DNA of 64,000 nucleotides from Megachile rotundata. Its lineage: Eukaryota > Arthropoda > Insecta > Hymenoptera > Megachilidae. A model generated the notes under the pieces. It did no database searches and had not been told where the DNA came from. It was given only the letters and a program-made list of their open reading frames with translations. The DNA is taken from assembly GCF_050947335.1 (NCBI RefSeq), contig NC_134988.1:4650001-4714000 (forward strand). Reading direction: 5' to 3'. A program made the position numbers and the translations under genes. Position 1 is the first letter of the stretch, and each line of letters opens with the position of its first letter. Shown here one piece after another: positions 31,710 to 45,289 of this stretch.

Positions 31710-34700
31710 TTCTAACAAAAACATATGATTTCCCCAAGGACGAAGCCACAGAAAGAGCAAATCACGTTTTACAGACCCAATTTATTTTATATAACATTTA
31801 TGTGTAGACACGAGTAATATAGCTAGAGTCGATTAAATAATGAGGCTAATTTGTGTAAATTTCGAGCGTTTGTCGCTGTTTGGACATTCGTATTTTGCAT
31901 AAATTTCTCGATTGTTTCTCGTTTCTCGATAATTTATTGAGGCAGGCAGGGGATTCAACCAACGCAACGTCCTGAATTTATCGTTTAACCGATACGGGAA
32001 TCGATGGTCGAATTTGCTGTTCCACAAGGAAAAATCGCACTTTAATTTCCCTCTTTACGAATTCATATTTTAAACAACGTATGTCCTTAATTCTTACAAA
32101 TCAAATAGTAGAGTGGAAAATATGGAAAGTGACTACATTAAGAATATTTATTTCACGACATTTAAGTGTTACAAAATAATACATATGACACATTAATTTA
32201 AAACTTAAAATTTAAATAGATGTAACTTCATAATCATTGATGTTTCATTGATGTTCTTAATATAAAATGGATAAAAATCGATTGTGATATAGGACAAAAT
32301 TCTACTGAGTTATTTTATGCTACTAGAATTCTACTAAATTATTAAATACCAATTTAATTCTTAATAAAATCTTAAATAAATTACTATATATTACTTTCGA
32401 AACATAGAAAGTTTGATACAATTTAATAATATCGGATGTCACAAAACACTATTTATGGAATATTAATTTAACCTTTAAAGTTTCGAAATAAATGCATAAA
32501 CAGTTCATTCATATTCTTGGCTGAGTTGTATCAAAATGGCTGATGAGTTGCATCAAAATGACAGACGAGTAATTTCAAAATGGCGTGCAACTGGCATAAC
32601 TTCGCAACGTACAATCGCAACATTCAAGAGCTTACAATTAGTGACAGTTGCAAATATATGGTATAGTATGTACGTTTATCTGACACCTGCAATAAATTAA
32701 TGGTCAAAAATTAATTACTTATTAATCTAGTATAAATATAGCAAAAAGTTACGTTTAGAGAAATCGCAAACATTGTGTACGTAATACTGTCACGATGTAA
32801 GAAAATTACGTACAACATCCACTGTAACGTGTAACCAAGTTAAAATCTACAAAAAAGTTATGTATGATAAAGTCCGAACGATTTAATATTCAAATTTGTA
32901 CTGTATCGCGGAAAGTACCTGCTTAATTACGTAGTTAACCATTAATTGTTTAACAGGTATAAATAAAACAAAAACTAGAGAATTAGTTACTGAAGAAACT
33001 GATACATGAAAAAGTTCCGATATTTATTACACAGTGCATTCAGGGCAAAAGAAAATCTTTTTGGAAGCCAGAGGCGAAATTGCAAGTATGGCAGCACTCG
33101 TTTAAGGCAACTAATTATGCAGACAAGAAAATGAAAAATAAACCATGATTTAGTATAAATGGAACACGAAGTTTATTAACATATTAACATTTATTTTAAA
33201 GTAACTAGTTCACAAATTACAGTATTCACCGAGTGAAAAATAAGAATAACCACACTCGACGACTTGTCTTTCACAAAAATACTTATTACTCGCTAACCCG
33301 TTGCAATTTTTGGATGAAACGCTGTAAATTGAAGCTTTTTCTCTTTGCAGAATTCACACTAATGCTTTTTAGCGACTTCAGTTGCTAGTTTATGAATTAT
33401 TCGCGGATAATTTGAACAAAATGGAGTCGTGTACATCTACTATATACAACAGGGGTTTGAATAAAACTAATTTATAAAATCATGCGACAAAGTTACGTTT
33501 ACATGTGGAATTAGACCCATGGTCGTTTGAAAAGCGGAACGACGTTCGCAACATTTTTGTTCTTAACGAAATCGTTAGAAAACACAGGATCAAAAATTGA
33601 CCAATGCCTCTTTCGAACCATTTTATGAACCACGAGAAGTATACAAAGATACAAGAAACGTGTAGATGTTTCCAGTGTGTTTGCCTTAACAATCAGTCGT
33701 CTGTTGACTCAAGTGGACTGTTAGCGAGACATCGCTAACGTAGCAACGTGCTAGTCAACCATTTTCCCTTTCTCGATCATACAACGATCCCTGTGGTCGT
33801 TGGAATGTAATAAGGTCGAAAGAGTCCCGGTAATTAACAATTCAGTGGGAATTTTGTTAACAATGACATTTTTGCTTATTTTGAACGTTTTAACTAATTA
33901 GAATGTAATGACAAAATGTATTAACTTTACGTGGATATAATTCAATACTTACAGTTTCGATAATTCAATATATTATTTAAAATATTATTCCAGGTTACAA
34001 GGTTTAACGTTTTTATACTCGTTTCGTAATGACTAAAGCAAGGCAGATCTCTTGTTTGTTAAAGTTCAAAATTAGAGATTAATGTTAAAGTTTGTTAAAG
34101 TTTTCTAATTTAATTTTATGTGGTTTCTTTAATAGTGAAGCTGTTTTACATTAATGAAATAACAGAGATTTCTGTTTAATCTCATTTCTTGTTAATTTTG
34201 TTCAAATACTAAATACCACTAGTATTGATTGAATACCACTAGTATGTGATAATGTAGTGCTAATCATTCAACATCATTGGTTTAGACGTGATTTTACATA
34301 AGACCAAACTATTAAAGAAATTAACCTAAGTGAATTATATTTTTATTATATTATTTTATATTTTAGTATATTTTTAATATTTATTATATTAAACTAGGTA
34401 TGTTTTGTACAACATAAATATGTCTGTTACTATTATGTTAATAATAATCACAAAAATAAAATTGTACTTGTTCTGAAACTCGTCGTAATATAAACATAAC
34501 CTAAAATTTTATTTCTCTTACATTATAAAGTTACGCAATTTCATCCGGATATCAAAGGAAAAGAGAAAGAAAAAGAAAGAAAATCACACAAAAAGATGTT
34601 TGTGCAGCAGTACAAGCATTTAAAACAAGCACTTGCAAATTGCCAGTGAAAGTTACAGGTGCCAAAATTAATTTCGAAGAAACAATTGTAATTGATTAAA

Positions 34701-35050
34701 TAAACGTATTATAAATAAAATATTCCACAAAATATTACTACCTTGATTTTTTTATTAAGTTATAGAAATAATTAAATTAATACATATTTAATATCTGAGT
34801 AATAATTAATAATAATAACTGGAACATGACATGAGCATTGTTTAATTATTGGATCATATAAACATTCTCAAATTTTAATTAATTTAAAATCTTTTCTTTC
34901 GTGAAAGTTACTAGTTCACCTGAAAGTACGAATTTTCTTTTTCGGATACGCGTATTTAATTACAATTTTACGTCGTTGAAATATAAAAGCAATTGTAATT
35001 ATCTTAACTACTCCCTTAATCGTTTGACTGGGACATTTACTTTAATTAGA
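31710..35050. other. Long AT-rich spacer, no gene supported
   Basis: About 3.3 kb. Small patches of higher GC at 31830-32030 and 33480-33830 have short minus frames without motifs. A CAAAATGGC word recurs three times near 32534-32586. No intact repeat boundaries were seen. Confidence 0.4.
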
Positions 35051-35060
35051 CTGCTTTATA

Positions 35061-35820
35061 CAGGGTGTACCACGTGACCACAACTTCAATACCGAGTTAA
35101 CCAAAAAATACTGAAATTCGTAGTTTTTCAATTAATTTCAACACAAACATTAAGGAAGATATTCTCGAACCAGAGATAAATCATTTATTAGAATTCATTT
35201 TTATCTCGAAAAAAACCTTGCTTGAATAATTAAAATAACGAACAATTCAGAATTTCAGTAATCACTCCAACTAACGTATGAAGGTAAATTTTAATTAAAA
35301 TAAAATTTCATTTCGAACAGAAATATCTTGTAATTGAGAATTTTTCGTTACTGCTTGAAAATGGGTTTTATTTAAAATTTTTATTACAAGATTTATGAAT
35401 ATATTTTGATTCGATCACATTTATTCTTAATGACAAAACTTATTTGATAACTTTTAAAATAACTTTAACTGAACATTTTCTTGTTTTAAATGAATTTGTA
35501 GTTTCTTATTTTAAATGAATTTTTAGTTTCCTGTTCTAAACAAATTTTCAGTTTCGTAATTCAAACAAATTTTTGTCGTTAACGATGTTTTAAATAATGC
35601 CCAACTGTGACATGAAACACCTGAATTTGAAAATCTATTAAAAATGTAGACTTTTAAAGAATTTTATTTACAACAAATAGTATTTTCTTCAAGATTTACA
35701 TATTATGAGTTTCATTACAAAAATTAATTACTCTACCCCCATATTTTTTTATTAACCAAAATATCTCTTGAAGCCCCATGTTCTCAAAAATGTAATTCCT
35801 GCATTAACTCGATATAAATT
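35061..35820. other. Spacer with a lone CAGGGTGT-type terminus
   Basis: TACAGGGTGTACCACGTGAC near 35060 resembles one end of a TA-flanked DNA element. I found no matching opposite end before the miniature element at 35821. Confidence 0.3.
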
Positions 35821-36323
35821 AAGGTGAAGTGGAGTAAGTGCAGACTGGTTTTTGTAAAGTTGGTATTTAAACGTAAGTATTTTCAGTATGCTATGTAAAT
35901 ACTTAACGCTGTCGATATCGAACGCTTTGCACAATTATTACTATTTAATTAATAGTAACTAGGACCTTAATTTTGCTTGTATATTTTGATTTTGATAGGA
36001 AATCGTTTAAAATGTCAACTACTCCGCACTTTCCCCGAAAATGGGGTGAGAGCGTAACTTGAAGTTAGAATACTTTGAAACTTTATTTCATGTGCACTGG
36101 AGCAGGAGCAGAATTATTAACAAATCTGTTATAACATGCTTTTTACTGCATTATGCAAGTACTCTATACTGCAAACAAGTACTCTTATCTGAAATATAAA
36201 AGAGGTTATAGTGAAACAAAACAAGGAAACAAACATACTAAATGGAGAAATTTCGCTCATATTGTAATATAAATAGCCTGTATACGCACTTGCCCCGTTT
36301 ACAAACTTACCCCACTTCACCTT
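35821..36323 (-). mobile_element. Miniature inverted-repeat element, AAGGTGAAG family, copy 3
   Basis: AAGGTGAAGTGGAGTAAGTG start, CCCCACTTCACCTT end. 503 bp, orientation as copy 2. Interior aligns closely with the other copies. Confidence 0.85.
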
Positions 36324-36720
36324 AAATTGAAATCAGTATTATAAGCAAAAATTTGTCATTCAAGGATCAAAGAACAATAATTAACCCCTTGCCATATAAT
36401 TTATTTGTCAAGTGCGTCAGTCAGAACTATGTTCTGCCAGAATATTAAAATGAGTAAAGGAAGTTAAAATGTTATGTCTATTTTATATTTTATAATCCTT
36501 AACAAATTACAATTGTGCGTAAACTCAAAATTAAATGTTTTTTGTTTGAATGCAAATGACAACGAAAACTGTTCGGATTTCAAATTATCAGTTAAATGTA
36601 GGTAATTTGAGGAATATATTTATTGATACATTGATGTGTTTTTATTAGAGATTATTTAATCGTGTTGTAAATTCTAGGTGAATTCATCAATCTACAAAGT
36701 ATAAATATAGCGGTGTACAC
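36324..36720. other. Spacer with possible relic TTAA-element end
   Basis: TTAACCCCTTGCCATA at about 36381 resembles the TTAA-CCC start of piggyBac-like termini. Only one end is visible, so this is weak. Confidence 0.25.
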
Positions 36721-36729
36721 TAAAATGCA

Positions 36730-37480
36730 ACATGGCGAGAAATAAGCGAATATCAAAGTAATGCCGCAACTCCCGTATTTTCCGTTACAACTAAAATCGG
36801 GATTCTCTGATCTGATTATAATTGATATGCTCCAAAATGGTGTTGATATTTATATATAAAATAGTTTAAAATTGGACACTGTCAAAAAATCTTTAAACTG
36901 TCAAAAGACCTCATGGTAGAAATAGAAATCCGTTATGTCAATTTCATGTTACTGGATGTAACAGACGAAAATTAGTGTAGCGTAAATCTAACGGACAATT
37001 AAAAATAAGTAATATAAGATCGACGATGAAATACGGTGGTGGTGACTTGATGGTATGGGGCTGCATTTTTAGTGCTGGAGTAGGGGGGCTGGTTTTTATT
37101 AAAGGTATTATGGACAAGAACAAACATTAAGATATATTAATAAAAAATTTATTAAAAAGTGCAATGATATGGGTATACACGACAGTTTTAAGTTCTACCG
37201 GGATAACGATCCGAAACACAAATCGAGAATAGTTCAGGAATATTTATTATATACTTGTCCGAAAGTGCTCCATCCTCCATCACAATCACCGGATTTAAGT
37301 CCAATTGAAAATCTATGGGACTTATTGGATCGTAATGTTAAGACCACCCCTATAGAAACAAAAGACGAATTAAAAAATGCGACTGACGGAAGAGTGGAAA
37401 CGCATTACTCAAAATCATTTAAATAAAATAATTTCAAACATGCCAACAAAAAATATTAAATTAATATTAAAATTATAACT
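36730..37480 (+). pseudogene. Tc1-like transposase pseudogene (DD34E)
   Basis: Begins MARNKRISK near 36731, a normal Tc1-family start, then loses its frame. Recognisable protein resumes near 37026 with KYGGGDLMVWGCIFSAGVGG and, from 37169, FYRDNDPKHKS (second Asp) to SQSPDLSPIENLWDLLD (Glu, 34 residues later). A frameshift near 37385 moves the true C-terminus to another frame (EEWKRITQNHLN...NMPTKNIKLIL), ending about 37480. The helix-turn-helix region and first Asp are largely lost. A candidate right terminus (TCGAGTAACTG, then TA) lies at 37752. I did not find its left partner. Confidence 0.85.
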
Positions 37481-37754
37481 TTGTTGTTACATACACTCTA
37501 AATAAGAAAAAATTTTATGTAATATTAAGTGTCCGAATATTTTTTCGACGTCAATATCGGGTCTAATTTCGTTTATAATTTATTATATGGAAAACAATAA
37601 AAAATAAAGTATTTAATTTTACATATTTGTAAACTAGAATATGTGCTCTAACTCATTACAGATCAGAAAATTCGATAATCACATTGCAAGTAAGTACATA
37701 AACGTTTAATTTCGCAAATACCATAGTGTCCGAATATTAAATCGAGTAACTGTA

Positions 37755-39265
37755 AGTACGCCATATGCACCTTTTTAGATCTAGGATGAGTTGGAAGAAA
37801 ATGACGTCGCTGAGTTAAAATCTCAAAGAAGTCTTTTGACACTTCCCGGTAGAAATAGTGTTAAAAAAGAGGGAAAGATAAAATAACTATACTGAACATC
37901 GATCTAATACTATAGCGTGTAGTACATTAATAGTTCCGAATTGTATCGAATTGTAGACACCATACTCGACAAAATAAAAGAAAATGATTACTTTAGTAAG
38001 GGTCGGGTGCAAGAAAATCTCATTAAAATTGCTTTAATGTTTACCTTCCCTTCGTTAACGGAAGAGAGAGTACCCTTTAACGTAATTAGGCCAGTGTAAT
38101 CTAATAACAATATACAGTCGATGCAGGAAGCGGGTTCTCAATTTAACGACTCTTTGTGCTGACACAAGTCGAAAATGTAGAATCAAATTTCAATACAAGA
38201 TTTTGCTTTTGTAGCGATTCAGAATCGCAATGAACACTTTTCATTTATGTTTAGGTCCATATATATGTGGACATTCATTTATTTTGCGCAAAATGATTAC
38301 ATAAAATGTTATTACATTACATTTCATGTAATCATTACAATTAATCAATCTCTGTAAGATTGATATATGTAGAAGAAGATATAAAGAAGATACAGAATAA
38401 ATATAAGAGAAGATATAGAAAAAATAACATTTCTTTTTGTATTTTAATTTTTTTAACGTTTTAAGTATTTTTTCATTATTTGTTCATTTTTGTTTATCAG
38501 CATAATTTTTACATCGCTACGTTTTATTCTTTTATAAAATTTTTGTGTAATAACACCTTTTCTACAGTTAACGTAACTTGTAAAAATAAGCTTGTAGTTA
38601 TTTTACGCATAATTTATTCACCGACATGGGATAAACGAACAGTAAATTATACGTACCCATTGGGAATATGATAATTTAACTAAGATCTACATTTATTACA
38701 TAGATTAAATCTGTTAATATATTACATGTGCATATGGGATATGTTATACATGTTATACATATGAAATCAAAGCATTATCTCTAAGCAAAGCTGAAACATT
38801 CACATTCTCACGTTCAAACTCGAAAATTCATTAGCTAAATCGTTTTATATGCATCACCGTTAATCTATGACTCACCAGGTGCGTCATAATACTTTAAATA
38901 AGAAAATAATTACTTTTATTACATTTCTGTATGTTCATATCAATACAACCATAAAAATATTATTTTATTCGATTTTCATATAAAGAGCTAAAATTTTAGC
39001 TGAATACTCTTGAAATACATATAATAGTTTCAAGAATAAATAGTAAAAATTTTCTTACTATTTCAAGAAAGGTATTTATTCAAATTTTCAGAATACATTA
39101 AAGTAGCTATAGTCCCTGACCATCGAATTAGGACCTCTACAAATTTTCAGCATTTTTCACTTTTTCCATAAAATTAAATGGCTTATTCAAATGGCTTATT
39201 CAAAATGATATAATTGATTAGCTACTAACACGATACATTACTTTTGTACATAACATTATTAACGC
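37755..39265. other. AT-rich spacer, nothing supported
   Basis: No features recognised beyond short shadow frames. Confidence 0.4.
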
Positions 39266-39268
39266 ATG

Positions 39269-39463
39269 TTAATATCTTGTATTTCCACCCTTTGCTTTGG
39301 TCATAGCTTGTATCGGACATGCTCCGTATACATTGATCATATGCTTTATATCTTCATTATTTTCCCAAATATCTGTAATTCTTTTCAACTCATTGTCAGA
39401 TAATGTGGTTGGAGAGTTGTAAAATAGTCTTTGGAGTAGGCAGACATTTTCTATGGCATTCAA
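39269..39463 (-). pseudogene. Tc1-like transposase C-terminal relic
   Basis: The 64-codon frame starts MNAIENVC, matching the catalytic Glu block (PDxNxIENxW) of Tc1 transposases. It ends with PIQAMTKAKGGNTRY, which matches the usual C-terminal tail (IQAVIKAKGGPTKY type). The rest of the enzyme and the element ends are not visible, so only a decayed 3' piece remains. Confidence 0.65.
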
Positions 39464-39469
39464 ATTTCA

Positions 39470-40620
39470 CCTCTAGCGCTATCGATACTCGAGCCTCACG
39501 TAAACGTTCGCACCCTTAATCGCTCATCACCCTCACAATTTATTATCACGATAGTAACAATTGCTATGTATATATCGTTATCAACGTATTTAATAATAAT
39601 TTTGCATGACCTAAGACAATTTTCCATATATAACATAATATTATAACCTTAAAAGTGAAATTTTCGTACGTGATCCTACTTCGATGGCCAGTGACTGTAA
39701 AATTGAAGCTAAATTGACTGGAATCGTTTCGTACTCCAGTGGGACCGTTAAGAATTAAAATAACTTATCAGTTTTGTTCAACTTTTTCAAAATTTAATGC
39801 TGAATATCTCGAAAATCATTTTGATGAATTGCATTGAAAGCCATTTAATATTGAATATCTCGGAAATAATTCTACCTTCAGAACAGGACTTCAAATAATT
39901 AATTAAACGCTGATTTTAACTGACGATTAATTAACAAGGAATACTTCCTTTTTACGAAATATTCTTTAATTAAAAGTTAATTAAAGCGTAACGGTTTATT
40001 GAAAGATAAACAAAGATTTTAATTAAACATTATTGAGAGATAAATACTTTATTAATAATAATATTTATCGACAATATGTCAATAATTTGTTTATTAATAA
40101 TAAACGATGTAATTATGAAGAGTATCGTAATTGTTTACAAAATGACAAAATTATCAAATTAAAGACTAATTAAGATTAAAGATTAATTAAATTAAAGATT
40201 AATGTTTTTGATTGAAATTTCTTCCGATTGAAAATAAAAATTTAATTTTGAATCCAATCGCGTTTTATTAATTATCGACATTTGTTTTTTAAGTAACATT
40301 CGTACAAGTGAAAATTTATTTTTAATATTCAATTACAATCTCGAAATTGATCATAACTTTTAAATAAACATTATGTTAATAATACGACATTTCAATGAAT
40401 ATTTGCAATTTTACACACAACGTATAAATTTAATTGTGTGTAAATAATCATGCATGGTATAAATTTGGTTTTTGTTAGAATGTATGTATTCCTTAATCGG
40501 TAAAAATAGTGCGCATTTTTATGTTATTTCTCTTGCTTTTGCATTTGCGATCCAACCTCTTGTACTTGACGCAATGTCCCCGTACAACTAACATGTGCTC
40601 GTGTATATTATTCTTTTATA
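39470..40620. other. AT-rich spacer, nothing supported
   Basis: Includes short AAGATTAATTAAATTAAAGATTAA repeats near 40160-40200. Otherwise nothing. Confidence 0.4.
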
Positions 40621-40624
40621 TTAA

Positions 40625-40940
40625 CCAGTTAACTGTGGCGATCTTTTTGCAAAGCGCGCACCAATGTGTGTCGCGATAATCAAGCGATGACGAGTTAACT
40701 CTCAAGAATTTATGAATCCATCTCAAATCATTTACACTTTTTATTTGTTTATTTCATTTCGTCTTGACCTTTAAACATTTTAAACATATTACAATTTACG
40801 AATATAATTTAGTTTTTTCCAAAATTATAATTTAAATATCAAATTGTAACAAAATTTTACGCATGACGGATGTTGTCGTCATGACACAAAATTCTGCTAC
40901 ATCTCCATGACGGATATAGTCGTCAAACACACTTAACTGG
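40625..40940 (+). mobile_element. TTAA-flanked miniature element, family 2, copy 2
   Basis: TTAA at 40621-40624 and 40941-40944; ends CCAGTTAACTGTGGCG and CACTTAACTGG. 316 bp, nearly identical to copy 3 at 51437, which implies recent activity of this family. Confidence 0.9.
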
Positions 40941-40944
40941 TTAA

Positions 40945-41425
40945 GTGTACTCAAAACATGCAAATGGTTATTTCAATCCACTGCACTTCAAACTCTATCA
41001 GCTTTATATGTATAAGGCCATTATTTGTAAAACTTGATAAAAAGCACAGTGACAAAGATAACAAATCGGAACACGAATTTAGAAATTTGGTAATGTGTAT
41101 ATTTGAAAACTTGCTTCAGCAACTTAAAAATTCCAGTATTCAAGAATCTGCATATTCAAAACTTTACAAACGCGAATATTTACAAATTCACAACTTTCAA
41201 GCTTTAAAAATTCAAAAACTTCTAAGTTCAACAAACTTCTTCATTTTCAACACTGCCGAAATTTATGGATTTATAAATGTCGGTAACAGAAGTAATAAAA
41301 ATGTTAGTATTTAATAATTCGAGAATATTTGGTTGTTGCGAAATTTAGGGATTTGACAATTTGCATATTAGGAATTCCACAATTTGAGAATATCTAGGAT
41401 ATTATCAAGAAGCACTAGTTCGAAG
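40945..41425. other. Low-complexity stretch with octamer words in reverse orientation
   Basis: 41090-41260 carries CAAATTC / TTCAAAAACTT words, the complement of the octamer arrays elsewhere. It explains the 118-codon plus frame from 40958, which I do not call a gene. Confidence 0.45.
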
Positions 41426-41429
41426 GAAA

Positions 41430-41790
41430 ATTATTGTTGAGCGAAAGAACCGTGCGTTTTGACGCGGAATGGCTCGTTCAGGAATGCGTTAACAAACGCG
41501 AAAGGGAAGTATTCGAACAACCTTCCACGCCCCAAAGAAATCCGATTACGACTCAATAATGGAAAACCACTCGAGGAATTTTTCCTCCCTGGACAAAGAG
41601 ACTGGTCAGAAAATACGTGATCTGCCAGTGACGGGGACGAAACACGTCGTTGGAATGGTGGGTCCTTAAGACCTAACCGGGGGCCTACGGGGACCCAGTC
41701 CAACTACCTATCCACCGAAACACCATCCTCGTTTCCCTCTAATACAGAGCTGGATTCACACCTTTGGGGGCCCTGCGCGATTCGAATATT
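41430..41790. other. GC-rich island, unassigned
   Basis: Non-repetitive and far richer in GC than its flanks, with CGGGGGCCTACGGGGACCC and TTTGGGGGCCCTGCGCG words. A 90-codon minus frame (41431-41703) has no recognised domain. It may be a conserved non-coding or regulatory element. Confidence 0.35.
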
Positions 41791-41814
41791 TTTAAGTTTC
41801 TTTGTCGATAGTTG

Positions 41815-43200
41815 GAAGATTTGTGGATTTGGAAATTTGAAGGTTTAAATTCTTGGCGATTTGGAAATTTGGTGTTGGGAAATTTGGGGATTTGGGAATT
41901 TTGGTGTTGCGAGATTTGGGGATTCCGATGTTGGGAAATTTAGGGATTTGGATGTTGGGAAATTTGGAAATTCGAATGTTGCGAACTTGGAGATTTGGGG
42001 ATTTGGGTATTGGGGAATATGGGAATTTGGGTGTTGGGGAATTCGGGGATTTGGGAACTTTGGTATTAGGGAATTTGGGGATTCGAATGATGGCACTTCG
42101 AGGATTTGGGTGTTAAGAAATTTGGAAATTAGAATGTTGGGAATTTGAGGAATTGGGTGTTGGAGAATTTAGGGATTTGATAATTCGACAATTTGAAGAT
42201 TTGAATGTTATGGAATCTAATATAATTTAGGGATTTGGATGTTGCGAATTTGAGGATTTGGGTTTTGAGAATTTGAGAATTTAGAAATTAGAATATTGGG
42301 AATTTGGGGATTTTTGTATTGGGAAATTTGGGGATTTGAAGATTTTTATATTGGGAATTTAGCAATTTGGGAATTTGAATGTTGTGAAACTTAATAATTT
42401 GAAGATTTGGATGTTGGTAATTCGAGGATTGTAATGTTAGTGAATTTGAAAATTAAAATATTTGAATAGCGAAGAATTTGATGATTTGAAGATTTGAAAA
42501 TTGGAGAATTTTATAATTTGGAGATTTTAACGTTGTGAAATTTGACAAACTCAGAATTTGGATATTGAGGAATCTGAAAATACAAAGATTTCAAGGTTGG
42601 GGAATTTAACATTGAGAATTTGAATGTTGGGGCTTTGACAATTTGCAGATTTGGATGTTGGAGAGTTTGACAATTTGAAGATTTGAATGAAGATTTGCAT
42701 ATCATTATTTCCTTCTTTCCTTTGAATTGGATAATTCAGGAATTTCAATGTTGTAATTTGGCAATTTCCGAATTTAAGTGCTGGGAAATTTGACAAAGTG
42801 AAGATTTGGGTATTGGGAATCTGCAAACAGGAAGATTTGGATGCTGGAGATTTGAATGTTGAAAAATTTGACAAATAAAAATTCGATGAAGAATTCGACA
42901 ATTAGGGAATTCAGAAATTTAGAAATTTAAGAATTTGAAAACTTGATAAATTGGAAATCGAGAAATTTGGAGAATTTCAAACTTTTGGATACAGTAATTT
43001 CGAAATTTTAGAATCTATAATGTAGAAATTTAGGAAATTAGATTTCTTAAAATTTGACAATTTGGCAACTTGAATATCGTGGAATTTACTCGTTTGAAAA
43101 TTACGAAATTTTAGGAATTTGATAATTTAAAAGCTGAGAAATTTGGGGAATTTAAAGATTTAACAAAGTAAGAATTTTGGAAATTAGAAAATTTGAAAGT
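41815..43200 (+). repeat. Degenerate octamer array (GGGAATTTGG / GATGTTGG type), array 4
   Basis: The largest such array, about 1.4 kb. GGGAAATTTGGGGATTTGG and GAATGTTGGGAATTTG words recur at multiples of about 8 bp, with a looser 24-bp order (…GTTGGGAAATTTGGGGATTTGG…). Plus strand strongly G-rich and C-poor. Pro/Asn/Ser or Gly/Trp-rich frames on both strands are by-products. Confidence 0.9.
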
Positions 43201-43204
43201 ATCT

Positions 43205-44170
43205 CGTCCTAAAGAATGATGACGCCTATTTTGCTTATTGGTTAGTCCAGCACTGCTCTAACTGCTTATTTCATCTCCCTTTGTCCAGTTTCTCGCTTTT
43301 GCCCTTGGTTACTCTCTCTGTCTTGTTTACTCGCCCCGTGGTCACGATTCCTGTGTCCATCAGGGATGCTCATTCTTTCTCTTTTCACGAACAAACTATT
43401 CCAAGATAAAACAAACTCTATCCTTTACAAAATTATTAATACATCAGCAGCTTTGTAACATACGTCCATGTCATTTCTGTTAAAAAATATTTGTATTTGC
43501 GCCAATAATAAAATAAAGTGTATCGCAAAATGTTAAGCCTACAATTTCATTTAATTTTTACTTTCATACAATTACAAATTAATTTGTAATACGTCAAATT
43601 GTATTACTACATGCTAAGATAACAATTTTAATCATTTTTTATTTTCATTCAATTACAAATTAAACTCTAGCTTTATTGATCATTGGAATATAAATAAAAA
43701 CATTAAAAGTTAAGTTTCATTATTTACTATTTTACAATATTAAGGTAGAGTGTGTCACAAAATTCTAGGCTGACGATTTTAATTATTTTTCATTTCCATA
43801 TAATTACCACTGACATATACATATATGTTTAACTCTCTCATTTTCAAAATATTTAAAATTCTTAAGTGTATCTCAATCAACCCTCATACAAAAGATCCTA
43901 AACAATACTTCTGATAATTTCTAATATTTCGTTTACATTGCTAACTATACAAATATATGTAGTAATTTCAAAATAATCATTAAAACAATAAAAATGATGA
44001 TTTTTATAAAAATAAAATTTAAATCGTTAAATAATTATTTTTATTATCTTTGAATATGCTTCGCCTTTTTGCTGGTTATTACGAACAATTTTCACTCAAC
44101 ACTGTTAACGGGTGTAATCGTTTCATGATTAATGATACATTGTGGGTCAATGTTAAACTAGGTTGTTGCG
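43205..44170. other. Spacer; short pyrimidine-rich patch then AT-rich sequence
   Basis: 43250-43390 is pyrimidine-rich on the plus strand (CTCTCTCTGTCTTG words). The rest is AT-rich with nothing recognised. Confidence 0.4.
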
Positions 44171-44174
44171 TTTA

Positions 44175-45264
44175 CAGTCCGCGACAAAAAGATAGCCTCG
44201 CTTCCTTTTCAGTTATCCCACACTTTTCAATCGTCATAGTATTACATTTCATTTCTATAATATTATTTATAACTACATTTGTGATGTTATTTAACAGAAA
44301 TAATTTATAAATTTCATGATCTAAAAATCGCATTATGTAAATATTAGTCCTGTAGAATGCGACAAGATATGTTCCTACGAAATAATTAAAAACATTAATA
44401 TTAATCTTCGATATTTTTTATTTTAATATTTTGCACATTTACCACGCTGTCTAAGAAATTCGAAAATTCGATTTGAAGAGTGTCATACAATTTTTTAGTA
44501 ACGTTTTAGTCCATGTTTCGCTAGCATTCTTAAATTGCGAGTTTTAGTTCATTCAGCGTTGAATTATTTTTGTAGACACTTTTTGCAAGTAATCCCCACA
44601 TATTTTCTATTGCATTCATGTCAGGTGAACGAGTTGGTCAGTCCAATTTATTCATTTGACGTTCTTCGAATCACCGTACAATTATGCGAGCAATATAAAT
44701 GAATACAGTAGAATGCAAAATTCCCAACTCCAGACATTTAAGGAAACTGTGATTTTATAGCATCAAGTATGTTTCTGCACGTTGTAGCATTAACTTTATT
44801 GTTTAAAAACACAATTTCACTTTTCTCTTCGTAAGAAATCGCCAGCCACAACATAACTGATCCACCACCGATTTACGTTTTCTGTCTATATTTCTGTCGC
44901 ATACTTATTTCCTATAACTTTTATGTTGTATCGTAACATTGTACATCTTTTGTTTGAAAGACTCCATCACGAAGAGCTAAGATGCAGTTACTAAATTTCA
45001 TATACTTTTAAATTTTTTAATTCTTTATTTTTTACCTTTATTTCTTATATTTGTCTTATATTTGACGAATAATTACGCTGAACCTATATTTGACGTATAA
45101 TTTTTATATGGTACGTAATAAGATTATGCAGCCTTCGTTTAAAAAATTCTGGATTAAAGAATTAGCATGCTGTTACCCATAAATTTGATGTATGGTGGAT
45201 ACATATTTGTTATTATTTGATTATCGGAGAAAGATGCGTGTACTTATCATTTTGCCGCAGACTG
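44175..45264 (-). mobile_element. Decayed Tc1-like element with intact ends
   Basis: TA at 44173-44174 and 45265-45266. Ends CAGTCCGCGACAAAAAGATA and, reverse-complemented, CAGTCTGCGGCAAAATGATA: 17 of 20 match. 1090 bp. A transposase relic lies inside on the minus strand. Confidence 0.85.
44411..44995 (-). pseudogene. Tc1-like transposase pseudogene (DD34E)
   Basis: Too broken for a long frame. Reading the minus strand from about 44990: a CILALRDGVFQTKDVQC stretch, then GGGSVMLWLAISYEEKSEI, KVNATTCRNILDAIKSQFP, then a PTRSPDMNAIENMWGLLAKS block with the catalytic Glu, and a tail to about 44411. At least five in-frame stops (for example after KSQFP and ELKLAI) plus frameshifts. The N-terminal DNA-binding half and the first Asp are missing. 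Confidence 0.8.
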
Positions 45265-45289
45265 TAGGCATAAAACTCGACGTGGCAAT

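Noticed and set aside
36381..36410. piggyBac terminus TTAACCCCTTGCC
   Set aside because: Single end only, no opposite terminus or second TTAA border found.
44050..44310. 86-codon frame with a hydrophobic end
   Set aside because: It runs across the left border of the Tc1-like element at 44175, so it is a chance join.
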